From Spirochaetaceae bacterium UBA4077 (lineage in GTDB: Bacteria; Spirochaetota; Spirochaetia; Treponematales; Rectinemataceae), in NCBI GenBank assembly GCA_002383375.1, contig DFYR01000076.1, positions 154 to 41,936 of the forward strand: 41,783 nt of DNA, given 5' to 3'. This document shows, piece after piece, positions 32,282 to 40,698 of this stretch. The first letter of the stretch is position 1; each line of letters opens with the position of its first letter. The position numbers and the translations under genes are program-made. The notes under the pieces were generated by a model. That model saw only the letters and a program-made list of their open reading frames with translations, had not been told where the DNA came from and searched no databases.

Positions 32282-32685
32282 TGTCTCCAGCCCAGCTCTT
32301 CGTCTTGGCGCACGGCGCCTCGTGGATACTGCCCGACGGCAGGGTCATCAAGATTCCGGGCTTCCATAGTTCCTGGATTTCCTCCCATCCCTCCATCGCG
32401 CCAGGGGCGACCAACACCGCCGAGTTCGTGGCCAAGACCGGATGGATTTCTGCGGTGCTCCACGAGGCGGGGTATCTGGAACTCATCGTGCGTTCAAGGG
32501 AAGACGAGCGGATGAAAAATTGCCTTTGGAACCTCATGTCTACGAATCTTCCCGTTCTCCAGAAAGTGGTGATCATGGTGCTGGGGGCTTCGGGCTGCAT
32601 TATGATGGAAAAAGAGAGTTTTTCTTCAAAGGAGAGGTTTCTTGAAGACCTGACTTCAGCCTCTCTGGAACCGGACAAACTTTAG
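32281..32685 (+). CDS. Conserved-looking small protein of unknown function
   Basis: This 134-residue soluble protein is not one I recognise. Its ATG shares a base with the stop of the pseudouridine synthase (TGATG), so it is translationally coupled and probably real. Features: an N-terminal strand-rich start with a LPDGRVIKIPGFHSSWI segment, a middle helix AEFVAKTGWISAVLHEAGYLEL, and no signal or membrane segment. The LPDGR-x-I-x-x-P...HSSWI...H pattern may mark an unnamed family. Confidence 0.65.
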   Translation: MSPAQLFVLAHGASWILPDGRVIKIPGFHSSWISSHPSIAPGATNTAEFVAKTGWISAVLHEAGYLELIVRSREDERMKNCLWNLMSTNLPVLQKVVIMVLGASGCIMMEKESFSSKERFLEDLTSASLEPDKL

Positions 32686-32762
32686 CCTTCGCTACAGCCT
32701 CTCCCAGTTCCAATCGGAAGCAAACCTCGGTTCTGCCGAACAAGGTCAAAACCTGCATCGGT

Positions 32763-33554
32763 CTAGAGCATAAATTCCCTGATGTAGCCTTCCAGACTAC
32801 GGGCGTTCTTAACCGCCTTGGCCTTGGCATGGTTATTGAACGCAACCAAAACCTGTTTTGCTTTGCGAGCAACGGCCGTAAGCATACGTGCCCGATCCTT
32901 GAGCTCTTCGGGCGAGTATTCGTAGTCGTAGCGGGATGTAGCATCACCGTTCCACCACTGGGTACTGTTGCGCCCGTGCAGGCGGTAATAGACCCGGTCG
33001 GTGGTGAGTATCTGGGACTCAGGAGGAAGGCCGGGAAGTTCGGGTCTGTCGATGATGGCCAGGCAGACATTGCGTCGTGCCAGTTCGTCGAAGACGCGCT
33101 GCTGGTACCAAAATTCGTTGCGGAATTCCACCACTAGGGGGAATCCCTCCAGGGCGCTTATGAGGTCGCCCAGGTAGACTCGGTTCTCGGCAGTATAGGA
33201 GAAGCGATAGGGAAGCTGGATGAGGATGGAAGCCAGCTGCCCCTTGCTCGCCAAGGCCTGGGCGGCCGCTGAAAATCGCTCCGCCGATGTCTGCCAGTCC
33301 TCCCCAATCTCGTGGCTCAGGCTTTTATGTGCCTTGAGGGAAAATAGAAAGTCTTCGGGCGTCTGTTCGGTCATTGCCAGAAGCTGTTCCGCCCTAGGCA
33401 TGGCATACCAGGAAAAATCCAGCTCCACAAAGGGAAATACAAGAGAGTAAAAGCGCAAGAATTCGCTCTGGCGCAGATCCTTGGGGTAGAAGGCTTCCCT
33501 CCACTCAGCGTAGGAGAAGCCGCATGTGCCGATGCGGATATCAGCGTTCTCCAT
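32763..33554 (-). CDS. DUF72-family protein (YecE-like)
   Basis: The 263-residue protein is a DUF72 TIM-barrel member: it begins IRIGTCGFSYAEWREAFYP, then VELDFSWYAMP, FLFSLKAHKSLSH, LVVEFRNEFWYQ and VYYRLHGRN. The family is widespread and its biochemical role is still unproven. GGAGGG stands before the ATG. It faces the plus-strand genes on both sides, and so is a single-gene unit. Confidence 0.9.
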   Translation of the reverse strand: MENADIRIGTCGFSYAEWREAFYPKDLRQSEFLRFYSLVFPFVELDFSWYAMPRAEQLLAMTEQTPEDFLFSLKAHKSLSHEIGEDWQTSAERFSAAAQALASKGQLASILIQLPYRFSYTAENRVYLGDLISALEGFPLVVEFRNEFWYQQRVFDELARRNVCLAIIDRPELPGLPPESQILTTDRVYYRLHGRNSTQWWNGDATSRYDYEYSPEELKDRARMLTAVARKAKQVLVAFNNHAKAKAVKNARSLEGYIREFML

Positions 33555-33704
33555 CGGGGTCCCTCCACGGTAAGCGTCGTTTTTATTGTATCACAGGTGG
33601 AATTTGGAAGCAGCTCATCCAGCAGCCTCGACTGGAAGGGACGCAGCGCCTAGCCTGGATGAGGAAAGGCTTGTGTACCGAAGGCAGATCGGACCACAGA
33701 ACGG

Positions 33705-33733
33705 TTGTAAAAAATTTTTAGTCCGTATATCGT
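33705..33733 (+). promoter_or_regulatory. yggT promoter (leaderless type)
   Basis: TTGTAA (33705-33710), exactly 17-nt spacer, TATCGT (33728-33733), six bases (AGAATA), ATG at 33740. There is no ribosome site. The -10 hexamer is the same as that of the enolase operon. Confidence 0.6.
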
Positions 33734-33739
33734 AGAATA

Positions 33740-34333
33740 ATGGTTCTGACTATTGTCATGCGGATACTTGGGGGACTCATCTCCCTCTATATGTTGCTCT
33801 GTTCCCTGCGCGTGTTCATGACCTGGATCCCACAGATCCATCTGGGCAAGGCGGAACGGATACTCGCAGCGATCGTGGATCCCTTTCTGGGCATGTTTTC
33901 TCGTATCAAGCTCTTCAGGACGGAGCGTTTCGACTTCAGTCCCATAGCGGCTTTAGCCGTTCTTTCCGTGCTGAATCGTGTTTTTTCGACCCTAGCCTAT
34001 TCTGGAAGAATTTCCCTTGGTTTTGTGCTGGGACTACTTTTGCAGGCCGCATGGTCTGCACTCGCTTTCATGCTTTCCTTCCTTCTGGCCTGCGCACTTT
34101 TGAGAAGTATCGCTTTCATGGCCGGGTGGAACACCCTCCACCCTGTGTGGCTCGTCATCGATGCCATTCTCAATCCCCTGCTTTTCCGGATTAATCGGAT
34201 CATCTACAGCGGAAGGGCAGTGCACTATCGGCAGGGCTTGTTCACAGGCCTTGTAGCCCTCATCTTGTTGCGGATGGCTGGCGGGGCTCTGGTCGGCATA
34301 CTCAACAGGCTTTTGCTTTCGCTTCCGTTCTGA
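33740..34333 (+). CDS. YggT-family membrane protein (two YGGT repeats)
   Basis: This 197-residue integral membrane protein has two YGGT units: IHLGKAERILAAIVDPFLGM followed by FDFSPIAALAVL, and LHPVWLVIDAILNPLLFRIN. The family is often encoded near cell-division or translation genes and has been tied to osmotic tolerance and thylakoid/cell division in other organisms; the biochemistry is unknown. It lies 14 bp before yhbY, so the two are likely one transcript. Confidence 0.85.
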   Translation: MVLTIVMRILGGLISLYMLLCSLRVFMTWIPQIHLGKAERILAAIVDPFLGMFSRIKLFRTERFDFSPIAALAVLSVLNRVFSTLAYSGRISLGFVLGLLLQAAWSALAFMLSFLLACALLRSIAFMAGWNTLHPVWLVIDAILNPLLFRINRIIYSGRAVHYRQGLFTGLVALILLRMAGGALVGILNRLLLSLPF

Positions 34334-34347
34334 TTCTGGAGGACACG

Positions 34348-34647
34348 ATGCTCAATTCCGTTCAACGCAGTTTTCTCGGCGCCCTGGCGTCCAAGGAACC
34401 TGTTCTCATTCAGCTGGGCAAGGCTGGGGCAAGCGAAGCCCTGGTCGCCCAGCTCAAGGCGCTCCTCGATCGTCATGAGCTGGTAAAGCTAAAATTTATA
34501 GATTTTATCGGCGAGAAACGGGAAATCTCAGGCGGTCTGGCTGCCTCCACCGAAAGCGAACTGGTGAGGGTTCTGGGCAATACCGCTATCTTCTATAAGC
34601 CCCAGCCCGACCCGGAAAAGCGCCGTATCCTTCTGCCTGCTGACTGA
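34348..34647 (+). CDS. yhbY: YhbY / CRS1-CRM domain RNA-binding protein
   Basis: The 99-residue protein is a single CRM domain, with VLIQLGKAGASEALVAQLK and LVKLKFIDF, and the NTAIFYKPQPD ending typical of YhbY. It binds the precursor 50S ribosomal subunit and aids its assembly. GGAGG lies before the ATG. The last 62 nt overlap the 3' end of the convergent MFS-HEAT gene. Confidence 0.92.
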   Translation: MLNSVQRSFLGALASKEPVLIQLGKAGASEALVAQLKALLDRHELVKLKFIDFIGEKREISGGLAASTESELVRVLGNTAIFYKPQPDPEKRRILLPAD

Positions 34648-36856
34648 CCAAAAGGGGGTAGGCCGCAGCCAGGAATCGCATGCCCTTGTAACAGAGCTGA
34701 GGATCGAGAATAGCTTCTCCGAAGACCATCTCCACACGCTCGTCGCTGCCGATTCTGTGAATAAGGCCAGTTATTTTTCTTCCGTCGGGATCCTTGGGGT
34801 CGAATAACAGTCTTAAGCCCTGCACCCATTCCTCCATCGTCCTGGCATCGGCGATGATATCCTGGGCTGAAGACTCCAGGAGGGCAAGGCCTTGGGCTTC
34901 GTCTTCGCTGAAGGCCGAATAGAGAGGATAGAACTCCTTCATGACGCCGATTATCCCAGCTATCGCCAGAATTATCTCGTCCGAGACAAAGGCGGAAGGA
35001 TCGTCCTTGCGCAGGCTAGCTACCAGGACAGGAAGGGAATCCCTGGAATTGAACAACTGCAGGGCGTGGGCGGCAGAGATCTTGACCCGGGGATTGGTAT
35101 TCCTCATCAGCATGGATTCCACCATGGGAATAGAGTCCCTGTCGCCGATTTTCGCCAGCGCTATGAGGGAGTTGCCCTGGAGTATGTAGTCCTCGATCTC
35201 CAGCGCCTTGCGCAGCACCGGCAAGGCTTCGGTCCTTTGATGGATTCCCAGTATGCGGGCCGCGACATAGGCTGTAGTAAAGGGATGTAGTTCGACTTCT
35301 TGAATCAGGGGACGGACGAGATGGGTCGACAGTTTGCGCATCTGCTCGATGGAAAGCAGCGCTTGCATCCGTACTTCAAAGCTAGGCGAATGGAGATACT
35401 CCAGAAGTTCTACTTGGGTGTGGAGTGAGGCGGAGAGGCCGATTTCCTGGATGAGCCTCACCTCCTGATCGGGTGCCGAGCTTCGATCCAGCTTGGAGAG
35501 CAGGTCGAATGCCCGCAGGTCCCTGGGTGAGAACATGACTCCCAGGGACTGGGAGACGCTGCGGGAGCCCAGGCGCTTGAGCTTGCGCATGGAGAAGATG
35601 CTCAGGCCGATGACCAGGCAGAGTATGGCGTATAAAACCCTGTAGGCGGCCGCAGAATTGAGCCCGATGCCTGTAAGGCTGTCCAGGAAAAGACCTGCCA
35701 AGCCGGAGCCGAGGGCACCGCCCAAGCCATATGCCACATAGTAGGTAACCGATAGGTCGAGATTTTTTTCCTTGGGAACCAGGGCGAAATAATAGTTTTG
35801 GGCGGCGTTTTCACCGCCTGCCAAGCCGAAGTTGGAGAGAAAGTGTATAAGCGAGAGGATCAGCGCTATGCTCGCCATGGAGAGACCGGGTACCGAGCCC
35901 GAGGGAAGCAGAGCTATGGGCAGAAAGCTTGCCAGGCCTATGGCGTTGAAGATGATCATGAGGGGTTTTGGGCCCAGCCTATCCACTAAAAGCTTGCTTA
36001 AGAAGCCCATGGCCACCGAGCCAATGCTGGCGATCAGGGCATAGACCATGACAGCATCGTCGCCTTGGGAGAAAATCTCCTTTGCATAGACGGGCAGGAA
36101 GGAACGGCCCATGCCCGAGGCCAGGGCGAGAACCATGAAGTTGAGGATAAAGCGCCGGAATCCTGGGTCTTTGGTCGCCTCTTTTGTGGCCTTTACAAGG
36201 GATATGGACTTTTCGGGCAGGAAATCCGCAGGTTCGGGTTGGCGCAGCAGAAAGATACAACCCACAAAGCCAAAGGCGATGCCGATGCCTACTCCAATGG
36301 CATAAGCTGCAGGGCTGGCATCGGCTCCCAAGAACAGGGCAAGCAGCAAGCCGCTGAGCATGCTTGCTACCGAGCTGGCGATTGAGGTGGTGACAACGTA
36401 TTCGCCCCGGTCGGAGCGAGGTTTGTCTCCCCCTCCCGAGGAGATGTAGGCGATGACAGGGTTATTTCCTATCATGCCGATGCCCCGGAAGAGGGCGAAT
36501 CCAGCTGTTCCCGCAACCAGGAGTCCTATGGCGATGCCCTCGTGGCTGCTGGCTGCGGCTAGCGGGGCGAAGAGCATGGGCACAAGAGCTGCGTATCGGC
36601 CTACCCAGGCCCAGCCGAAGGTCCATATTATGGGTTTATAATTGACCACGCGCTTGCCTAAGGGCATGAAAAAATAGGTCGAGTATGCTATGGCGTTGAG
36701 TATGCCGACGACGGCGTTGGAAGCTCCCAGGCGCACAGCGAAGAGGGTGATGAAGGAACCGGACACGAAGACAAAGGAAAAGGAGTTGAGGAGGTTGAAG
36801 ATAGTAAAGTCTCGTCGTGCCGATTTAAGCCTGGCGAGGGAGAGCGGGACAGCCAT
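34586..36856 (-). CDS. MFS transporter fused to a HEAT-repeat domain
   Basis: This 756-residue protein has about twelve membrane segments in residues 15-430 (e.g. VFVSGSFITLFAVRLGASNA, MGRSFLPVYAKEIFSQGDD). A soluble C-terminal region of alpha-helical repeats follows, about 490-640 (RMQALLSIEQMRK, AYVAARILGIHQRTEALPVL, NSLIALAKIGDRDSIPMVE, KISAAHALQLFNSRDSLPVL). The ligand is unknown. The HEAT part could bind a partner or sense load. A TATAGT box 6 nt before the ATG suggests a leaderless message. It follows the MATE exporter by 48 bp. Confidence 0.86.
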   Translation of the reverse strand: MAVPLSLARLKSARRDFTIFNLLNSFSFVFVSGSFITLFAVRLGASNAVVGILNAIAYSTYFFMPLGKRVVNYKPIIWTFGWAWVGRYAALVPMLFAPLAAASSHEGIAIGLLVAGTAGFALFRGIGMIGNNPVIAYISSGGGDKPRSDRGEYVVTTSIASSVASMLSGLLLALFLGADASPAAYAIGVGIGIAFGFVGCIFLLRQPEPADFLPEKSISLVKATKEATKDPGFRRFILNFMVLALASGMGRSFLPVYAKEIFSQGDDAVMVYALIASIGSVAMGFLSKLLVDRLGPKPLMIIFNAIGLASFLPIALLPSGSVPGLSMASIALILSLIHFLSNFGLAGGENAAQNYYFALVPKEKNLDLSVTYYVAYGLGGALGSGLAGLFLDSLTGIGLNSAAAYRVLYAILCLVIGLSIFSMRKLKRLGSRSVSQSLGVMFSPRDLRAFDLLSKLDRSSAPDQEVRLIQEIGLSASLHTQVELLEYLHSPSFEVRMQALLSIEQMRKLSTHLVRPLIQEVELHPFTTAYVAARILGIHQRTEALPVLRKALEIEDYILQGNSLIALAKIGDRDSIPMVESMLMRNTNPRVKISAAHALQLFNSRDSLPVLVASLRKDDPSAFVSDEIILAIAGIIGVMKEFYPLYSAFSEDEAQGLALLESSAQDIIADARTMEEWVQGLRLLFDPKDPDGRKITGLIHRIGSDERVEMVFGEAILDPQLCYKGMRFLAAAYPLLVSQQAEGYGAFPGRAGAYRR

Positions 36857-36862
36857 AGGGAT

Positions 36863-36868
36863 ACTATA
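36863..36868 (-). promoter_or_regulatory. -10 box of MFS-HEAT gene (leaderless type)
   Basis: On the minus strand TATAGT, six bases (ATCCCT), then ATG 36856. An overlapping TATACT (36873-36868) is an alternative. The -35 is weak. Confidence 0.4.
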
Positions 36869-36904
36869 GTATAGAAACCAGCATTAGAAAATTGGATACC
36901 TGGC

Positions 36905-38281
36905 TCAAGAATCAGCTTTCGCAGCCATAGTCTGGGTTCTTCGTAAAAGTTTAGGATTTTTCCATCTTCCGGTTCGGTAATACCAGGTGGAAAAAATCAT
37001 ACCCACCATCCAGCCTGCGGGAATGGACCACCAGATGCCATCGCTTCCCATGTGAAATACCCTGGTGAAGAGAAGGGCGGCGGGTATTCGAACGAGCCAC
37101 AAGGCCAGCAACGTATTGATCATGGGGATGAATACGTCGCCGGCTCCCCGCATGACTCCGTTGTTGATGAACATGATACCGAAAACCGTATAGAAAATAC
37201 CGACAATGACCAGGTAGCTGGCGCCGATACCCATTACCTCAGGATCATCGGTGAATATGCCCATGAGGTCCCTGCCGAAAAACAAGATCACCAGGGTTAT
37301 CGCCAAGGAAATTCCGGAATTGACTGCAATGGCCGATAGGTGACCGCGTCTGATCCGCTCCGGCTTCCCGGCTCCGATATTCTGGCCGGTAAAGATGGTT
37401 ATGGCGGCGCCCAGGTTCATGGCAGGCATACTGGCTATTGAGTCTATCCGGGATGCGGCGGTGTAGGCAGCCATGGTCTGTGGACCGAATTCGTTGACGA
37501 TTCTGGAGAGGGTCATCATGCCCAGGGATACCAAGGTCTGCTGAAGGCCAGTGGGGAGGCCGATGCGCAGCATTTGGGAAAAGCTCTGCTTGTCCCAATG
37601 CAGTTTTTTTATATCCAGCCGCAGGTAAGGATTGCGCTTGTTGAGCACTATCAGCGCCCCGATGAACGACAGCCCCTGGGATATGATGGTCGCCCATGCG
37701 ACGCCCGCTACGCCCCAGTGGAATACCATGACGAAGACGAGGTCAAGGACGACGTTGACCAGGGTTGAAAAAATCAATACGTAGAGGGGGGTCTTGGAAT
37801 CTCCCAGGCCTCGAAGCAGGGCTGCGACGCCGTTATATCCAAAGGTGGCCAGAATACCCGCGAAAGTTATGCGCAGGTAGGTGGTGGCTTCGGGCATTAT
37901 TGTCTCGGGCACGGCGAGGAGCCTTAGAATGACTGGCGCGGCGATAAGTCCTACGAGGGTCATGATCAGGCCGGCGGCGAAAAGGAATATGTAGCTGGTG
38001 GATACCACGTCGTCCAGCTTTTTCCAGTCCTTGGCGCCGAAGAATTGGGAGATGAGGACGGTGGAACCCATGTTCACCCCCATGATGAGCGCCAGCATGA
38101 AGAAGATGATCGGGAAGGAGGTGCCCACCGCCGCCAGGGCCGAGGTGCCGACGAAGCGTCCCACCACGAAGCTGTCCACCATATTGTAGAACTGCTGGAA
38201 TATATTGCCGAAGAGCATAGGCAGGGCGAAGCCGATCAGCTGTTTTGTCTCGTCGCCGGTGGTGAGATCTTTCATCGCCAT
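36905..38281 (-). CDS. MATE-family multidrug exporter
   Basis: The start is taken as ATG 38281 (MAMKDLTTGDETKQLIGFAL), with AAGGA 7 nt upstream; a reading from 38344 would overlap mazG and add a charged, out-of-family leader. The 458-residue protein has twelve hydrophobic segments with MATE signatures: FGNIFQQFYNMVDSFVVGRF, AALLRGLGDSKTPLYVLIF and NEFGPQTMAAYTAASRIDSI, then NGVMRGAGDVFIPM. It exports drugs or metabolites in exchange for Na+ or H+. It is 28 bp after mazG. Confidence 0.93.
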   Translation of the reverse strand: MAMKDLTTGDETKQLIGFALPMLFGNIFQQFYNMVDSFVVGRFVGTSALAAVGTSFPIIFFMLALIMGVNMGSTVLISQFFGAKDWKKLDDVVSTSYIFLFAAGLIMTLVGLIAAPVILRLLAVPETIMPEATTYLRITFAGILATFGYNGVAALLRGLGDSKTPLYVLIFSTLVNVVLDLVFVMVFHWGVAGVAWATIISQGLSFIGALIVLNKRNPYLRLDIKKLHWDKQSFSQMLRIGLPTGLQQTLVSLGMMTLSRIVNEFGPQTMAAYTAASRIDSIASMPAMNLGAAITIFTGQNIGAGKPERIRRGHLSAIAVNSGISLAITLVILFFGRDLMGIFTDDPEVMGIGASYLVIVGIFYTVFGIMFINNGVMRGAGDVFIPMINTLLALWLVRIPAALLFTRVFHMGSDGIWWSIPAGWMVGMIFSTWYYRTGRWKNPKLLRRTQTMAAKADS

Positions 38282-38309
38282 GGCAGTTCCTTCTTGGCGC
38301 GGCTCGCGC

Positions 38310-39161
38310 TCATTCCCCTTCCTTAGCTTTTTCCCACAGTTCATCCATGGCCGCCAGCGCCTGGGCAGACATGGGAATACCCCTTTCTCTCATGCCCTTT
38401 TCCACCTGCCTGAAACGCCGGGAGAATTTTTCGTTGGTCCGCATCAGGGCAAGGTCGGGGTCGATCCCCAGCACGCGGGAGAGATTTATCATGGAGAATA
38501 AAAGGTCACCCATTTCGGCTTCCAGCTCTGCAGCTTCGCCATCCGCCAAGGCCTTTCGGGCTTCGACCAGCTCTTCCTCCACCTTGGTCCAAACCGGTTC
38601 GGGGCTCGGCCAGTCGAAGCCAGCCTTGGATGCCTTTTTTTGAAGTTTGTAGGCTCGCTCGAGGGGGGGCAGATGGCGGGGAACCTCGTCCAGCATAGAG
38701 TCCTTCCTGCGCCGGCCTTCCTTCTGTTCCTTTATCGCGTTCCATTGATGCACGACGGCTTCGGGAGTATCGGCCACCGAATCGCCAAATACGTGGGGGT
38801 GCCTTCGCAGCAGCTTCTCGGATACCGTATCCAGGGCTTCGGCGGTGCTGAAGCTGCCTTCCTGCTCGCACATGTAGGCCGTCATCGCGGCCAGGAGAAA
38901 AAGATCGCCTGATTCTTCCTTGATATGTTCCTTGTCCTGCTCACTGATGGCCTCCACCAGTTCGTAGGCTTCCTCAACAATATTGCCACGGATGGACTGG
39001 ATACTTTGCCCCCTATCCCAGGAGCAGCCATCGGGAGCCCGAAGGCGAGCGACGATGGTAAATAGCCGGGCGAAACTTTCGGCCGCATTCAGGGCTGCCG
39101 GCTCGATGCTGTCGGCTGTCTGTCCTGCGAGCTCGCTCAAGGAGGCTGAAATGGAATGCAT
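38310..39161 (-). CDS. mazG: Nucleoside triphosphate pyrophosphohydrolase MazG
   Basis: This 283-residue enzyme hydrolyses NTPs and dNTPs to the monophosphates and pyrophosphate. Two MazG domains are visible: the first with CSWDRGQSIQSIRGNIVEEA, EEAYELVEAI and EESGDLFLLAAM (metal-binding acids), the second with FDWPSPEPVWTKVEEELVEA and EAEMGDLLFSMINLSRVLG. A roughly 35-residue extension at the N-terminus is not usual in the family, so a later start is possible. GAGAGG precedes the ATG. It releases PPi, which the PPi-PEPCK in this genome could consume; that link is only an idea. Confidence 0.91.
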   Translation of the reverse strand: MHSISASLSELAGQTADSIEPAALNAAESFARLFTIVARLRAPDGCSWDRGQSIQSIRGNIVEEAYELVEAISEQDKEHIKEESGDLFLLAAMTAYMCEQEGSFSTAEALDTVSEKLLRRHPHVFGDSVADTPEAVVHQWNAIKEQKEGRRRKDSMLDEVPRHLPPLERAYKLQKKASKAGFDWPSPEPVWTKVEEELVEARKALADGEAAELEAEMGDLLFSMINLSRVLGIDPDLALMRTNEKFSRRFRQVEKGMRERGIPMSAQALAAMDELWEKAKEGE

Positions 39162-39259
39162 GAGTACCTCTCGTTCGCACCAAAGATAAAGAAATAGGGT
39201 AAAAGATACAATAGGAAGTTCGCTTCAACAGAAGCGCCCGGGATTCGCGAAGGAAAATT

Positions 39260-40006
39260 TTATTCTTTGAGCGAAAAGCGGGCGCACTTTGCCTTGAGCT
39301 CCGACTTGTCCGCCACCTCGAATTTCTTGTAAACCCTCGCCAGGGTGTTCCGCACAGTGGATTCCTTTACGTTATGGTCAAAGGCGATTTCCTTCATCGA
39401 CTTGTCTGCGAGAAGGGCTTTTAGATAGAGGATTTCCTTTCCTGTCAATCCAAGGCTGGAGAGGAGCAGCGACGGCCTGGGTTCCTTTAGATATACGATC
39501 CAGTGTTCCCCGTACACTATGAGAAGGAAGGCGAGAAAGAGCCCAAGGAACAGAAGATATACCAAAATCATCACGACGCTTTCTCCGGTCCTGATGCCCC
39601 TGAAGGTTTGGCATACAAAGAAGTATAGTATTGTAAGTATGAACTTAGGCAGCTTTAGTTTATCAAAAAAACCAAGGCGATAGAAAAGTATTTCCGCGGC
39701 TATGAATACCCCCAGGCTGAAAATCGGGGTTTCGGCATAGATCATCGGTAGGGGAGTCATGGCGAGAAGGAGGACGGGCTGTATCCAGGCGAGCCGGGAT
39801 TTTAGGGTGCTGAGCAGGAAGAGAGCGGCCAAAAGCGCCATAGCGAAAACTATGGGCAAGAGACTTTGAATTTGACCGCGTTCCCCGGGCTGGAATAGTA
39901 CTATGCCGAGGTAGAAAAGCAGGTAGACGGTACAGGTGAGGGCTAAAAAGAGTCCGGTTTTCCTGAAAAGCTGGGCGTGCTGGCTTTCGGGTCTTCTGCT
40001 CTTCAT
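39260..40006 (-). CDS. Membrane-anchored LuxR-type HTH regulator
   Basis: The 248-residue protein has about six hydrophobic segments in residues 15-170 and a C-terminal LuxR/FixJ-type helix-turn-helix (residues 185-243). The HTH is LTGKEILYLKALLADKSMKE then ESTVRNTLARVYKKFEVADK. No receiver or known ligand domain is present. It should bind DNA from the membrane and sense something in or across it. GGGAG lies 6 nt before the ATG. Its target is unknown; adjacent mazG/MATE/MFS genes or VanZ are candidates. Confidence 0.82.
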   Translation of the reverse strand: MKSRRPESQHAQLFRKTGLFLALTCTVYLLFYLGIVLFQPGERGQIQSLLPIVFAMALLAALFLLSTLKSRLAWIQPVLLLAMTPLPMIYAETPIFSLGVFIAAEILFYRLGFFDKLKLPKFILTILYFFVCQTFRGIRTGESVVMILVYLLFLGLFLAFLLIVYGEHWIVYLKEPRPSLLLSSLGLTGKEILYLKALLADKSMKEIAFDHNVKESTVRNTLARVYKKFEVADKSELKAKCARFSLKE

Positions 40007-40172
40007 TCCGGGCTCCCAAGGGAGTTAGGCTTTTTATGTTTAGACTATGCTGTCTCCTAAATACTGTTCTTTCAGCATATTATACCGCAATCGCAGGCAG
40101 GGGGGAAGCGGGTTTTTCTATGTTTCACCAAAAGGCTGAGGCTGGAAAGAAGCTTCGAGGAAAGTAGTACGC

Positions 40173-40538
40173 TTAGCTGGATGATTTACGGCCAAAGACC
40201 ACCAGGAGCAAGAAAGCCGCTGCAGCTCCCGCCAGGTCGAAGAGCATATCGACCCACTCGAAACGCCGGGAGGTGGTAAAGAGCTGAAGCAGTTCGGATC
40301 CGAGGATGAAGAGGATCATTATAAAAATGCTGGAGAAGAATGGGGGATTTTTCTTCTTTTCCCTGCGGTATTCCAGAATGTAGGAAAATGAAAAGAGAAA
40401 GAAAAGCGCCAGGTGGGCCAGCTTGTCTATGCCTATAAAACTGGGCATGGATGAAAAGCTGGAAGAAGGCAGAAGGAGCGCGACGATGATGAGACATGCC
40501 GTTGCTATGGTGAATTTATATGCAGCAATCTTTTTCAT
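40173..40538 (-). CDS. VanZ-like family membrane protein
   Basis: The 121-residue protein has four hydrophobic segments and the VanZ-like core: GIDKLAHLALFFLFSFSYIL, then ELLQLFTTSRRFEWVDMLFD, and LAGAAAAFLLL. Family members are small membrane proteins, one of which gives teicoplanin resistance; most are of unknown role. No ribosome site is clear before ATG 40538. The 166-bp gap to the LuxR-type gene shows no clear element. Confidence 0.85.
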   Translation of the reverse strand: MKKIAAYKFTIATACLIIVALLLPSSSFSSMPSFIGIDKLAHLALFFLFSFSYILEYRREKKKNPPFFSSIFIMILFILGSELLQLFTTSRRFEWVDMLFDLAGAAAAFLLLVVFGRKSSS

Positions 40539-40629
40539 ATGAAGGCTAAAGTAGCCGAGCCGGGGCCTCGGGTCAATACCTTCGGTTGCTCGCGCCGGAG
40601 CGGGTAATTGGACTGCAAGGTTTTACGAC

Positions 40630-40655
40630 AAAAAAAAGCGGCCCTAGGGGGCCGC
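40630..40655 (-). terminator. Rho-independent terminator of the pyruvate:ferredoxin oxidoreductase gene
   Basis: On the minus strand GCGGCCC (40655-40649), 4-nt loop, GGGCCGC (40644-40638), then eight T. It is a textbook intrinsic terminator 44 bp after the stop. Confidence 0.9.
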
Positions 40656-40659
40656 CCAT

Positions 40660-40683
40660 GCCGCCGGAATGTATTCCGGCGGC
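40660..40683. other. 11-bp GC-rich hairpin before the terminator
   Basis: GCCGCCGGAAT (40660-40670) pairs perfectly with ATTCCGGCGGC (40673-40683). It sits between the stop codon and the terminator and may protect the 3' end. Confidence 0.75.
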
Positions 40684-40698
40684 TGTCTCGACGGATGC

